Under the pieces are notes generated by a model that did not search any database, had not been told where the DNA came from, and saw only the letters and a list, made by a program, of their open reading frames with translations. From Nitrosospira sp. Nsp2 (GTDB lineage Bacteria > Pseudomonadota > Gammaproteobacteria > Burkholderiales > Nitrosomonadaceae), in assembly GCF_003050965.1 (NCBI RefSeq), contig NZ_QAOU01000003.1, positions 310,001 through 374,000 on the forward strand: DNA of 64,000 nucleotides. The letters run 5' to 3'. Made by a program: the position numbers and the translations under genes. How positions within the stretch are numbered: the stretch's first letter is position 1; each line of letters opens with the position of its first letter. This document shows positions 12,849 to 21,843 of the stretch, one piece after another.

Positions 12849-13728
12849 TCCCATTTTCCTTGTCATTATGTTTTTTGGATTCGACTAGGCTTTTTAGTGC
12901 CAGCGTAACCAGCGCGAGCAGCGCCAGCAGCGATGCCACGGCGAACGCCGCCGCAAAATTGTATTCGTTGTAGAGTATCTCGACATGAAGCGGCAGCGTG
13001 TTGGTACTCCCCCGGATATGGCCGGAGACGACCGATACCGCGCCAAATTCTCCCATTGCGCGGGCGTTGCACAGGATCGTGCCATAGAGCAGACCCCACT
13101 TTATGTTTGGTAGCGTCACGCGGAAGAAAATTTGCCACCCATTAGCGCCAAGGACCACGGCGGCCTCCTCCTCCTCGGTACCCTGGGCCTGCATGAGGGG
13201 GATCAGTTCACGTGCAATGAAGGGAACGGTCACGAATATGGTAGCGAGCACGATGCCCGGAACCGCAAAAATAATCTTGATGTCGTGTTCGGCCAGCCAC
13301 GGCCCCAGCCACCCCTGCAACCCGAAGATGAGCACGTAGATCAATCCTGAAACTACGGGCGAGACCGAAAAAGGCAAATCAATGAAGGTGATCAGCAAAT
13401 TCTTACCGCGGAATTCGAACTTTGCTACAGCCCATGCAGCGGCGACGCCGAATATCAGGTTGAGCGGTACTGCGATTGCCGCAGCGGTGAGGGTAAGCTG
13501 AATGGCAGATAGCGCATCCGGCTCCGTGATGGCGGCGAAGTATACGTCCAGCCCCTTCTTAAGCGCCTCGTAAAACACTGAGATCAGGGGTACGAAAAGG
13601 AAAAGCGTGAGAAAGGCCAGCGCGATGCCGATCAAACTCCAGCGGACCCACGCAGGCTCTTCAATTGCCTGGGCGGGTCTCACCGTGGGCCGGGGAGCGT
13701 GTTGTACAGGGATCGTAGTGGCGTTCAT
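12829..13728 (-). CDS. cysW: Sulfate ABC transporter permease CysW
   Basis: 299 residues with about six membrane segments; the first is [18 protein letters not shown] after a soluble N-terminus of about 30 residues. The ABC-permease EAA loop is seen as [18 protein letters not shown], the cytoplasmic contact to CysA. It forms the membrane channel with CysT. It starts 10 bases after cysT stops and overlaps cysA at its end. The order CysT, CysW and overall likeness to CysW rather than ModB support the name. Confidence 0.93.
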   Translation of the reverse strand: MNATTIPVQHAPRPTVRPAQAIEEPAWVRWSLIGIALAFLTLFLFVPLISVFYEALKKGLDVYFAAITEPDALSAIQLTLTAAAIAVPLNLIFGVAAAWAVAKFEFRGKNLLITFIDLPFSVSPVVSGLIYVLIFGLQGWLGPWLAEHDIKIIFAVPGIVLATIFVTVPFIARELIPLMQAQGTEEEEAAVVLGANGWQIFFRVTLPNIKWGLLYGTILCNARAMGEFGAVSVVSGHIRGSTNTLPLHVEILYNEYNFAAAFAVASLLALLALVTLALKSLVESKKHNDKENGNEHRGA

Positions 13729-13738
13729 CAGAGTGTGC

Positions 13739-14572
13739 TCACGTCAATACGCTCCGCCGACGGCTCCACCATTGAAGCAGGTTGATGATGAGCAACATGA
13801 CAAACGATATCACCAGCATCACAACCGCGAGCGCGGTGGCGCCGGCATAGTCATATTGCTCCAGCTTGGTGATGATCAGGAGCGGCGTAATCTCGGAGAC
13901 AAGAGGCATATTGCCTGCAATGAAAATCACCGACCCGTATTCCCCGATGGCGCGAGCGAAGGCAAGCGCGAAGCCGGTTGTCAACGCTGGGAAAAGCGTG
14001 GGAAAAATGATCCTCGAAAACGTTTGCGCCCGGTTTGCCCCGAGTGTGGCAGCCGCTTCCTCCAATTCAGACTCGATGTCTTCCAGCACCGGTTGTACAG
14101 TACGCACCACAAAGGGCAGTCCGATAAACGTCAGCGCCACAAAAATACCAAGCGGAGTAAACGCAATCTTTACCGCGAGGGGTTCAAAAAACTGCCCGAT
14201 CCAACCGTTGCCTGCATAGAGCGCGGTCAAGGCGATTCCCGCGACGGCCGTCGGCAAGGCGAATGGCAGATCCACCAGCGCATCGACCAGTTTTTTGCCC
14301 GGGAAGCGATAGCGCACCAGAACCCAAGCCACCAACAGCCCAAATACAGCATTTACCGCCGCGGCGGCAAAAGAAGCGCCAAATGTCAGCCTGTAGGACG
14401 CCACTACCCGTGGAGTCGTCACCACATTCCAAAACTCAGGCCATGTGAGCGCTGACGTGCGGATAAATGCTGCTGATAACGGAATTAACACGATAAGGCT
14501 AAGATAAAGCAGCGTGAACCCAAGCGCCAGATTGAAGCCCGGCAGAACGCTGTGTTGTTTAAATTTACTCAA
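13739..14572 (-). CDS. cysT: Sulfate ABC transporter permease CysT (CysU)
   Basis: 277 residues with six predicted membrane helices and the EAA loop [20 protein letters not shown]. It pairs with CysW to carry sulfate across the inner membrane. The start is a TTG whose last two bases lie within the TGA of the upstream degenerate EAL gene (a TTGA overlap), with GGGAC upstream, so its translation should depend on that gene being read. The coupling is unusual because sulfate permease genes normally follow the binding-protein gene directly. Confidence 0.93.
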   Translation of the reverse strand: MSKFKQHSVLPGFNLALGFTLLYLSLIVLIPLSAAFIRTSALTWPEFWNVVTTPRVVASYRLTFGASFAAAAVNAVFGLLVAWVLVRYRFPGKKLVDALVDLPFALPTAVAGIALTALYAGNGWIGQFFEPLAVKIAFTPLGIFVALTFIGLPFVVRTVQPVLEDIESELEEAAATLGANRAQTFSRIIFPTLFPALTTGFALAFARAIGEYGSVIFIAGNMPLVSEITPLLIITKLEQYDYAGATALAVVMLVISFVMLLIINLLQWWSRRRSVLT

Positions 14573-15426
14573 TCCAGGGTCCCTCTAAACGACGGCCGAC
14601 GATGATCTCCCGGCGATTCAAGGTATTGTGTCCGCCGGAGACCTGGTATAGCCGCCTCAATCCCCCGCACTGGCATCCCGAGGGCGCGTCCCTGCAATAG
14701 ATCCGCTCCTTCCTGAAGGGCGGTATCCTTATGCTGTACTGTTTCAATTTCATGTACTAGCACTGACGCACCGAAATGATGTATCGAGTCGAGCAGTGCT
14801 TTCGTCCCGTAACGGCCTGCTAACGTCCAAGCCTCGAGCCTCACAATATCCGGATACAAGCTTCCCAATTCTGCCATCCAGTTGTCACTTGTGCCGCTAT
14901 GATTGGCTGCAATCCGATAACCGCGCGAACGGTAGTTGCCGATTACATGCGCCAGCAGCTTCCAGTTGCGATTCACTTCCCCGGGGATCTCGATGACAAC
15001 GCGAGAAGCCGGTATTCCGATGAGATCAAGCACCTTTGCAAACGCGTTACCATGATCATCCTTGACACTCTCAAGCAGACGGGGCTGCACGCTGACAAAA
15101 AGATTCCCCGGCCCCGAAGCAGCGCCAAAGTAATTCAGCGCATGCACGGTCCGGCACAACCGATCCAGCCTGACGAGCGCTGAGTCCTCTGTTGCCAGCG
15201 AAAAAATATCCCAAGGTGAAACGATATTTTTATTGTCGGGCTCGCATCGAATAAAAGCTGCATGCCCAATAACCTGTAATGCACTTGAAACCACCGGCTG
15301 GAACACGCTTGACAGCCGATTCTCAGCGAAGTGGGCCACTACCCACTCATCTTCCAAACGCTGCAGCCGATAATCGGTGGTTGCCTGGACGCGCACCAAT
15401 TCGCCCTCCGCGCTTCTTGCTTTCAT
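14569..15426 (-). CDS. Degenerate EAL-domain protein, probably catalytically inactive
   Basis: 285 residues aligning by eye with the EAL fold from about residue 38: [20 protein letters not shown] replaces the block that holds the EAL motif, VVIEI retains the metal-site Glu, IAANHSGT replaces LDDFGT, and VHEIET replaces AEGVET. The Glu of EAL, the Asp pair of DDFG and the Glu of AEGVE are thus lost, so cyclic-di-GMP hydrolysis is not expected. A binding or scaffold role is inference. The first 35 residues match nothing I recognise. The gene lies between a DUF2325 gene and cysT and overlaps cysT by four bases. Confidence 0.75.
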   Translation of the reverse strand: MKARSAEGELVRVQATTDYRLQRLEDEWVVAHFAENRLSSVFQPVVSSALQVIGHAAFIRCEPDNKNIVSPWDIFSLATEDSALVRLDRLCRTVHALNYFGAASGPGNLFVSVQPRLLESVKDDHGNAFAKVLDLIGIPASRVVIEIPGEVNRNWKLLAHVIGNYRSRGYRIAANHSGTSDNWMAELGSLYPDIVRLEAWTLAGRYGTKALLDSIHHFGASVLVHEIETVQHKDTALQEGADLLQGRALGMPVRGIEAAIPGLRRTQYLESPGDHRRPSFRGTLD

Positions 15427-15462
15427 ATCTAGGATATTTCCCTTGCCAGTGTAAAGATGATC

Positions 15463-15822
15463 TCAATGATTCCCGCGGAACCAATGCCTAACGAAGTTCC
15501 TCACATCATTGATCTTGTCGCGGCAGCGACAGGGAACGGTGCTGAGCGTCAGTCCCTCCAGCTTCCGGCGCAATTCATGGCTGGAACTGCGGCAATACAC
15601 CAACGGGATACCATTCTTGGTGGCCTGTTGTTTCAGCGCATTCGATACGCTGTGGCTCACATAATCGTACAGTATCACCACGAGTCTCGCGCTGCGGGGA
15701 ATTGCACGTTTGGTAAACCTGGGACGGCGCCCATCCCAGTGTTCGACACGCTTCAATCCGTGCGCGAGCAGTTCTCGCCTCAGTGTCTCGATATAATCTC
15801 CACCTACTACCAATGCAGTCAT
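15463..15822 (-). CDS. DUF2325 domain protein
   Basis: 119 residues. The opening TALVVGGDYIETLRREL, a central HWDGR, LVVILYDYVSHSV and a final GIPLVYCRSS follow the DUF2325 pattern, a small Rossmann-like domain of unknown function. A perfect GGAGG lies five bases before the ATG. It is 36 bases upstream of the degenerate EAL gene and 43 bases downstream of sbp, inside the sulfate operon. Two Cys near the C-terminus (PCRC) might bind metal or be redox active, but this is speculation. Confidence 0.8.
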   Translation of the reverse strand: MTALVVGGDYIETLRRELLAHGLKRVEHWDGRRPRFTKRAIPRSARLVVILYDYVSHSVSNALKQQATKNGIPLVYCRSSSHELRRKLEGLTLSTVPCRCRDKINDVRNFVRHWFRGNH

Positions 15823-15865
15823 CTTACCTCCGGATCATATGAGTCGGTATTCCGTATAGCTCGTG

Positions 15866-16861
15866 CTACTTCTGATAAATCTGATCAAAGGTACCGCCAT
15901 CCGAGAAATGGATCTTGTGAGCGTTTTTCCAACCGCCAAATGCGTCGTCGATCCTGAACAGCTTGATTGCGGGGAACTGGCTGGCATATTTTGCGGCAAT
16001 GGCGGAATTGCTGGGACGGTAGAAATTTTTTGCCGCTATTTCCTGCCCTTCATCAGAATACAGATACTGTAGATAGGCTTCAGCAACCGCTCGGGTACCC
16101 TTCTTATCAACCACCTTGTCTACCACTGCAACCGGGGGTTCGGCGAGAATGCTCAATGACGGCACCACAATCTCGAATTTGCCGGGGCCCAATTCCTTGA
16201 TCGCTAGAAAAGCCTCATTTTCCCAGGAGATAAACACATCGCCCACACCGCGTTCAACGAAGGTGGTTGTGGAGCCGCGAGCACCGGAGTCAAGTACCGG
16301 CACGTTCTTATAGATATCCGCTACAAATTCCTTCGCCTTGGCTTCGCCGAAGTGCCGCTTGCCAAATTCCCAGGCTGCAAGGTAATTCCATTGGGCGCCG
16401 CCAGAGGTCTTAGGATTTGGCGTAATGACCGCGACACCGGGCCTGGCAAGATCGTTCCAGTCCTTTATGCCCTTCGGATTCCCTTTTCGCACCAAGAAAA
16501 CGATCGTGGACGTATAAGGCGTACTGTTCTGCGGCAAGCGTTTCTGCCACCCTTCCGGGAGCAGCTTTGCTTTCTCAGCAATTGCGTTAATGTCATTTGC
16601 CAATGCAAGCGTGACGACGTCGGCCTCCAAGCCATCAATTACAGATCGCGCCTGCTTGCCCGAGCCACCGTGGGACTGCTTGATGGATACCTTTTCCCCG
16701 GTTTTGGCATCCCAGTGTTTCACGAATGCGGCGTTGAATTCATGATAAAGCTCCCGGGTGGGATCATAGGAAACGTTTAAGAGCTGTTTCTCCGCGAATG
16801 CGTTGAGCGTGATAAAACTCAGTACCAGCAGGGCCCCCGAAAGGCCTGTCTTCAATCTCAT
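15866..16861 (-). CDS. sbp: Periplasmic sulfate-binding protein
   Basis: 331 residues with a signal peptide (hydrophobic core [14 protein letters not shown]). Blocks [29 protein letters not shown] and [14 protein letters not shown] are hallmark sulfate-contacting loops of the Sbp/CysP family. It delivers sulfate or thiosulfate to CysTWA. AAGGA precedes the ATG. A porin gene ends 45 bases upstream, so the outer-membrane and periplasmic steps appear co-transcribed. Sbp and CysP cannot be told apart with certainty here. Confidence 0.94.
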   Translation of the reverse strand: MRLKTGLSGALLVLSFITLNAFAEKQLLNVSYDPTRELYHEFNAAFVKHWDAKTGEKVSIKQSHGGSGKQARSVIDGLEADVVTLALANDINAIAEKAKLLPEGWQKRLPQNSTPYTSTIVFLVRKGNPKGIKDWNDLARPGVAVITPNPKTSGGAQWNYLAAWEFGKRHFGEAKAKEFVADIYKNVPVLDSGARGSTTTFVERGVGDVFISWENEAFLAIKELGPGKFEIVVPSLSILAEPPVAVVDKVVDKKGTRAVAEAYLQYLYSDEGQEIAAKNFYRPSNSAIAAKYASQFPAIKLFRIDDAFGGWKNAHKIHFSDGGTFDQIYQK

Positions 16862-16906
16862 TTTTTTATCCTTGATAGATTAATTGGGAACAAACTAATG
16901 ATTCAC

Positions 16907-18553
16907 TTAAAAGGCGCTGATGACGACTTCGACGTAGAGGAAATCCGAGCCTCGGGGGCTACGCCCCAGCGCAGCCACTTGCCTGTGGCGCGTGAAGTTG
17001 CCGCTGACAAAATGCGAGTACCCGATGGTGGTATCGATGCGCTCAGTCAGCTTATAACGCGCCCGTATGTCGAAATTGTGGCCAATGAAGTCGCCGCTTC
17101 TGCCCGTCACATCGCGATTAAACCCGGGGTTACGCCTCGCGCTGGTGTTGCCGTCGAGCAGGTTATTAAAGCGGTCCGTGCTGCTCGCAAGCCAATACCA
17201 GCCGTAGCCGCCATCGATACGCAAGTCCTTGACCGGCTGAAACTCGAGCTTGATTTTTGGAGCCTTGATATTCTCGAACACGATGTAGTCGTCTGCTGAC
17301 CATGGCCGCGCGAAACCAAAGAACCGTTCAAAGCGATTGTTCACGTTGTCGTTGGGATTACGGTCTCCGGTCGCATAGCCATAAAAGGCGCTGAGCCGTG
17401 GTTTCCAGTCGTGCTTGAAGGTATACCCTGTTTCAAGGGTATAACCATGCGCGTCATGTTGCTCCGTACCGTTTCTTCCAAACTGATAAGTCAGGTTAAA
17501 GTCATAGTCCAGGTTGGTGTTCCCTATCTTCCCGTAGCCACGCAGGCCGGGCGAATGAATCTCGCGATCTATCTGACCTGGCGCTTTGCTACCATCCTGC
17601 ATGAGACTCATGTAATACGGCTGGAGCGTAATGACATCCGACCACTTGCGCCAGTGGCCGATCGAGCCGTAAAACCAATGGTTTTCGATACGCTGGTCAA
17701 AGTCGCTCAGCAGGCGTTTGACGGGTTGGTAGGCCCACAGATCGACTTCCCAGTCATTGACTTCCTGACCAAGGTTCAGGCGGAACCCTTCAAAGGTATT
17801 TGTGGTGTTGCGCCATTCGTTGCGACCAATAAAACGCCGGTCAAGTGCCTCGTATGCCATGCGGCCCGCCCGGAATCGAAGTGGGCGTTGTTGCTTCCTG
17901 TCATCCGCGCCTAGCGCGCCTTTAAAATAAAGTTCGCCGTAGGCCTGAATCAATTCATGATCGTTAAAGTCGCGATCGTCGTGAGGAAATGTGCCGTTAT
18001 AACGCCGTGAGTCCTGGAACTCGACTGCACCTCTTAGTGGGTCCAAGATCTCCTTGATGCCTAAATACGCCCTGGAACGGAGCAGGAAAGGCTGATCGAG
18101 AACGAGATCGGTCCGCCTAATGTCGTTGCTGCGGAATTCATAGCGGGTCCGGTGATCCAGGCCCACGTCCAGCCATGTGATGTCCTTGAAAGCCTCAATG
18201 CCGGTCTTGCTCAGATTCCGGACATATCTGGGCGGATCAGATTCGGGCTGTGTGCTATAGCTGCTTGACGGCCTGAAGTAGCTTGTAGACTTTTTGCCTG
18301 CGTCCTCTTTAGAAGCAGAGGTATTCATTGAAGCAGGTTTTTCAGCGGACGGGATCGCCCATTTAAAGTTTTCGCTCGAACTCCCGACCGATCGATTCCC
18401 GGAAGATGCCACTCGGGTGTTAGAAATTTGCTGCGCGCCGTAGGGTGTCACCTGAGACTTCTCTTTTTCATCGCCGCTGTCATTTGCATGGAGCGAGCTG
18501 ACGGCTAACATGCTGAGTGTGGACGCAAGGGTGACTTGCCAAAAAACTTTCAT
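16907..18553 (-). CDS. Alginate-export-family outer-membrane porin
   Basis: 548 residues with a signal peptide (TLASTLSMLAVSSLHA). A Ser/Lys-rich linker of about 100 residues is followed by an alginate_exp-type beta barrel with many alternating strands (YEFRSNDIRR, GYYGYATGDRN-like turns, WYWLASSTDRFNN) ending in a C-terminal Phe, the outer-membrane insertion signal. In AlgE the barrel exports alginate, but relatives without alginate genes are common. Its position 45 bases before sbp suggests passage of a sulfur or anionic solute. AGGAG lies five bases before the start. Confidence 0.85.
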   Translation of the reverse strand: MKVFWQVTLASTLSMLAVSSLHANDSGDEKEKSQVTPYGAQQISNTRVASSGNRSVGSSSENFKWAIPSAEKPASMNTSASKEDAGKKSTSYFRPSSSYSTQPESDPPRYVRNLSKTGIEAFKDITWLDVGLDHRTRYEFRSNDIRRTDLVLDQPFLLRSRAYLGIKEILDPLRGAVEFQDSRRYNGTFPHDDRDFNDHELIQAYGELYFKGALGADDRKQQRPLRFRAGRMAYEALDRRFIGRNEWRNTTNTFEGFRLNLGQEVNDWEVDLWAYQPVKRLLSDFDQRIENHWFYGSIGHWRKWSDVITLQPYYMSLMQDGSKAPGQIDREIHSPGLRGYGKIGNTNLDYDFNLTYQFGRNGTEQHDAHGYTLETGYTFKHDWKPRLSAFYGYATGDRNPNDNVNNRFERFFGFARPWSADDYIVFENIKAPKIKLEFQPVKDLRIDGGYGWYWLASSTDRFNNLLDGNTSARRNPGFNRDVTGRSGDFIGHNFDIRARYKLTERIDTTIGYSHFVSGNFTRHRQVAALGRSPRGSDFLYVEVVISAF

Positions 18554-18710
18554 CGTAGCTCCTGAATCATTCTTAATCGCCCCCTCCGCTTCCTGGTCAG
18601 ACGCAATATTGTCCTGTCGTATTTAACCTCCAATTGCATGGTGGGTTTTTGTCGTCATTAGATCACCACTTAAGCAAACGCCAGTGACTGGAGGTACATG
18701 AGTTCATAAG

Positions 18711-18932
18711 TCATTTCCTGACAGCAGGCTCTTTATGGCTGACACGAATCTTTTCACGGCTCTCTATCTGCATTACTTTACCGTCATGCAGAATTACTTC
18801 TACCGAGCCGTATTCAATGCTGGCAATCGCGCGCAGTATTTGCTGCCTTATCTCCACGGGAATGCGTTTACCAACATAGTCCAACGCTTCATGTTTATCT
18901 TCCAGTTCAACAATGTTTGTAATAGCAATCAT
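18711..18932 (-). CDS. YezD-like (DUF2292) small protein
   Basis: 73 residues. The core IRQQILRAIASIEYGSVEV followed by ILHDGKVMQIESREKIR is the DUF2292/YezD pattern; members often lie beside sulfate or sulfur assimilation genes, which fits the sulfate locus that follows. Function is unknown. An open extension to 18968 exists, but GAGGG five bases before the ATG at 18932 sets the start. It is 157 bases upstream of the porin gene on the same strand and may lead the operon or have its own transcript. Confidence 0.8.
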   Translation of the reverse strand: MIAITNIVELEDKHEALDYVGKRIPVEIRQQILRAIASIEYGSVEVILHDGKVMQIESREKIRVSHKEPAVRK

Positions 18933-19199
18933 TTTTCCCTCAAAAGAGAGCAATAAACCCAAGTGCAAAGTTACCAGTTGTCGTTATAAGCGAGGCCAGG
19001 GTGAACGTTACCAGTCCCCATTTATGACGGGAACTAATAAGATTCGATTTGTTTATCGCTTTTTCTGATATAGAAAGTGAGATCGAAATAATGTGGAGCG
19101 GTTTGCATGTTGTTCCTGGATGCGAACCTGGGATTACGGGTAACGTGCACGATGCGCTCTGATTCAGAAAAATTGAAACTCCCTGAGCTGCAGAAAGCC

Positions 19200-19496
19200 T
19201 TAATTGCGCAGGCTAGCCCGGTGCGCATCCGATGCAGCGGCGAAGCATGCATGGCAGAACTTGCCGTATACGGCGCGGAACGCCTTACCCTTGGAGTTAT
19301 CTGCCTGGTCGGTGTAATAGTCTATGGTGCCAGGCGTGAACAATGACTTCGCGATGGTTTCAAAGACATTGTTTTGTTCCGCCCCCCCGCCTACATAAAG
19401 AGTTAGGTCCGGCGTAACGGTGGGGCCGACCGCGTTTGCCTGGCCGGCAACAGCCAGCGCGAAAGAGGCGGCCGCGAATTTTAGTTTGTTTTTCAT
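19200..19496 (-). pseudogene. Truncated secreted protein remnant
   Basis: 98 residues, starting with a clear signal peptide (FAAASFALAVAGQANA). The segment VTPDLTLYVGGGAEQN and SLFTPGTIDYYTDQ resembles the N-terminus of longer secreted proteins that I recall from Nitrosomonadaceae. After KAFRAVYGK the likeness stops and the frame ends within 20 residues; no continuation was found in the other two frames over the next 150 bases. It is therefore probably a gene cut short by deletion, though a short functional protein cannot be excluded. It lies downstream of a PEP-CTERM gene on the same strand. Confidence 0.5.
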
Positions 19497-19611
19497 TATG
19501 GCGTATCCTTTAAGAGTAAATTGATTGCTTAATGTTATTCATTTATCAGGCGAAGCCATCCCTGACCCGGCCAAAACCTGCCGGGTTCTTTAAATGAGAA
19601 AAGAGTGAGTT

Positions 19612-20391
19612 TTAGGACGCTCGGAGGGAACGGCGCCGGGCAATTGATCCCACCAGAGCCAGGCCAGCTAACAGCATGGCCCAGCTGTCAGCTTCGGGGA
19701 TGGGTGAAATCGCCAGCGCCCCGGCTTCGCTTAACGTTACCGTGCCCAGTTGATGGGAATTCACCACGTTGGTGACCGGCGCGCCATTTTTGGTAAGCTC
19801 ATAAAAACTCAGCGTGCCGCCCAATCCGGCGGTCGTATCGAAATTCGATTTCGTATTCCAACTGGATCCATGCGCGACTTCGTACGAAGCATAATCAGCA
19901 GGACCTTCTTTGAGATGAACCGTCGAATTTCCCCTTGCGAATCCCGTGGCACCAAAATTGCCGCTTGCGGTGACAAAGGAATTAAAATTGCCGCCCCAGG
20001 AATTAAGCTGGGCATTGCGCGTACCATCGGGAACGCCAACAGCGGGTCCGGTGGTCAGATAGCTGACAGGATCGTGATCCACTGATCCTGCATTGGTATC
20101 CGCGGCAATGATGTTCCATTTGATATCGGCCAAATGTGCGCTGCCGACATGCGTCAGGAAAGAGTTCCAATTTGCATCGTTGGCGAGATTAACCGAGAGG
20201 CCGGTAAAAGACGGGGTGAAGTCATCCTTGCGCAACCCGGTATCCAGTGCAAAAGAATAACCACTTACGGATTCATAAGCGTTAAACAATACCGAACTGT
20301 TTCCTGCAGAGCCATCGAATGCGGCGAGTGCAGTACTTGAGGTGATGAGAGCCACCGCGGCCGCGAGATATTTGATTTTATGTAATTTCAT
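19612..20391 (-). CDS. PEP-CTERM sorting-signal protein
   Basis: 259 residues. An N-terminal signal peptide (YLAAAVALITSSTALA) is followed by a Gly/Ser/Asn-rich exported domain and a C-terminal PEP-type anchor: PIPEADSWAMLLAGLALVG then IARRR. Such proteins are recognised by exosortase and are linked to extracellular matrix. No exosortase gene is in the window, so it must be elsewhere. The frame is open from 20442, but AAGGAG lies seven bases before ATG 20391. The exported domain has no function that I recognise. Confidence 0.85.
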   Translation of the reverse strand: MKLHKIKYLAAAVALITSSTALAAFDGSAGNSSVLFNAYESVSGYSFALDTGLRKDDFTPSFTGLSVNLANDANWNSFLTHVGSAHLADIKWNIIAADTNAGSVDHDPVSYLTTGPAVGVPDGTRNAQLNSWGGNFNSFVTASGNFGATGFARGNSTVHLKEGPADYASYEVAHGSSWNTKSNFDTTAGLGGTLSFYELTKNGAPVTNVVNSHQLGTVTLSEAGALAISPIPEADSWAMLLAGLALVGSIARRRSLRAS

Positions 20392-20889
20392 TAAAACACT
20401 CCTTGATTTCAATTGAACGAAGTAACCGAACTGCACTCGCATCCTGGGGGCAAATTCTCGCTAATGAAAACGACATATTTGCATTAGGAAATGAATTGAT
20501 TTCATGAATTAACGAACTCGCCGCAAAAAACGCCGGAAGGATTTTTCCGAAAGGATAGACAGGAATCAGGAAATGTAAAAAGAATAAATAATGGTAATGA
20601 ATTGACTTTTAGTCATTACCATTTCTGCGAACGTGACGCCGCCGCGAGATCTAAGGCGAAAAGACTTATGGCTCGGCGGCTAATGCGGTTTTCTTAACAG
20701 GCTGTGCGGAGCGGGATGCCGTAAACGGATCATCTACATGCGGGAGTGTTCTTGGAACAAACGGTTGCTATCGGGGAAATTTTCCTTAAAATTTAGCCCA
20801 AGCTGAACCGGCGTGGGGGTGCTGGACCTGACGGACGTCTTGCATCTATGATAACTAGGTAAACAACGGCTCAGACAATAAGGCCAAAT
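20392..20889. other. Intergenic region between the PEP-CTERM gene and ttcA
   Basis: About 500 bases between divergent genes, AT-rich from 20455 to 20630. It contains a strong inverted repeat (20590-20623) and no convincing open frame or RNA gene. The PEP-CTERM promoter should lie in the AT-rich part. Confidence 0.5.
20590..20623. repeat. 11-bp perfect inverted repeat, possible operator
   Basis: AATGGTAATGA (20590-20600) and TCATTACCATT (20613-20623) are exact complements across 12 bases. No T-run follows on either strand, so an operator is more likely than a terminator. It lies about 200 bases upstream of the PEP-CTERM start and 270 upstream of ttcA. The regulator is unknown. Confidence 0.55.
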
Positions 20890-21783
20890 ATGGAAATCGT
20901 GTCCAGGAAAGAGCAGCATAACGTCAACAAGCTGCACAAGCGCTTAAGACGGCTCGTCGGTTCGGCTATTGCCGATTTCAACATGATCGAGGATGGCGAC
21001 CGGGTGATGGTGTGTCTTTCCGGGGGCAAGGATAGCTACGCATTGCTCGACATTCTGAGCAACCTGCAAGCGCATGCGCAAACGCAGTTCGAACTGGTTG
21101 CAGTAAATCTGGATCAGAAGCAGCCCGGTTTCCCTGAAGAGGTGCTGCCGCGATACCTCTCGGCGATTGGCATGCCGTTTCGCATTGTCGAACAAGATAC
21201 ATATAGCGTTGTAAAACGTGTAATCGCGGAGGGCAAGACGACCTGCAGTCTCTGCTCGCGTCTACGCCGTGGCATCCTGTACCGCGTTGCGGGAGAACTG
21301 GGCGCCACCAAAATCGCGCTGGGGCATCACCGCGATGACATCCTTGAAACCTTGTTTCTCAACCTGTTTTACGGCGGCAAGCTAAAAACCATGCCGCCAA
21401 AGCTGGTGAGCGATGACGGGAAAAATATCGTGATCCGCCCCCTGGCTTACTGCAAGGAGAAGGATCTGGCGGCTTATGCCGAGATGGAAAATTTCCCCAT
21501 CATTCCGTGCAACCTATGCGGGTCGCAAAAAAATTTGCAACGCCAGGCGGTTAAGGAAATGCTTCAACAATGGGACAAAAAGTTTCCGGGCCGGCTCGAG
21601 ACAATGTTTACCGCGTTGCAGAATATCCAGCCGTCTCATCTTGCCGATCCCAGACTTTACAATTTCAATGAGCTCAAGGCGGGTAACAAGCCTTTCCCGG
21701 ACGGCGATAGAGCTTTCGACCCCGAACCGTTCGAGCCTGGGATGGAGGAAATACTGAATTTGGGCAAGGGTCTCAATGCCTGA
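20890..21783 (+). CDS. ttcA: tRNA 2-thiocytidine(32) synthetase
   Basis: 297 residues, usual for TtcA, which thiolates cytidine 32 of several tRNAs using ATP and an iron-sulfur cluster. The PP-loop is [12 protein letters not shown]. Cluster Cys residues are seen in [12 protein letters not shown], and CNLCGSQ lies later. [10 protein letters not shown] is a further family block. The ATG has AAGG seven bases upstream. It stands alone, followed after 60 bases by the protease gene. Confidence 0.95.
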   Translation: MEIVSRKEQHNVNKLHKRLRRLVGSAIADFNMIEDGDRVMVCLSGGKDSYALLDILSNLQAHAQTQFELVAVNLDQKQPGFPEEVLPRYLSAIGMPFRIVEQDTYSVVKRVIAEGKTTCSLCSRLRRGILYRVAGELGATKIALGHHRDDILETLFLNLFYGGKLKTMPPKLVSDDGKNIVIRPLAYCKEKDLAAYAEMENFPIIPCNLCGSQKNLQRQAVKEMLQQWDKKFPGRLETMFTALQNIQPSHLADPRLYNFNELKAGNKPFPDGDRAFDPEPFEPGMEEILNLGKGLNA

Positions 21784-21843
21784 CCCTCAGACTTTCTGCT
21801 TCAGCTGATTGGGTGCCCCAAGCAGGCTTTACCGAGTGAATAC

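Noticed and set aside
13607-14455. A 282-codon open frame on the plus strand
   Set aside because: Antisense to cysT and the start of cysW, both of which are clear.
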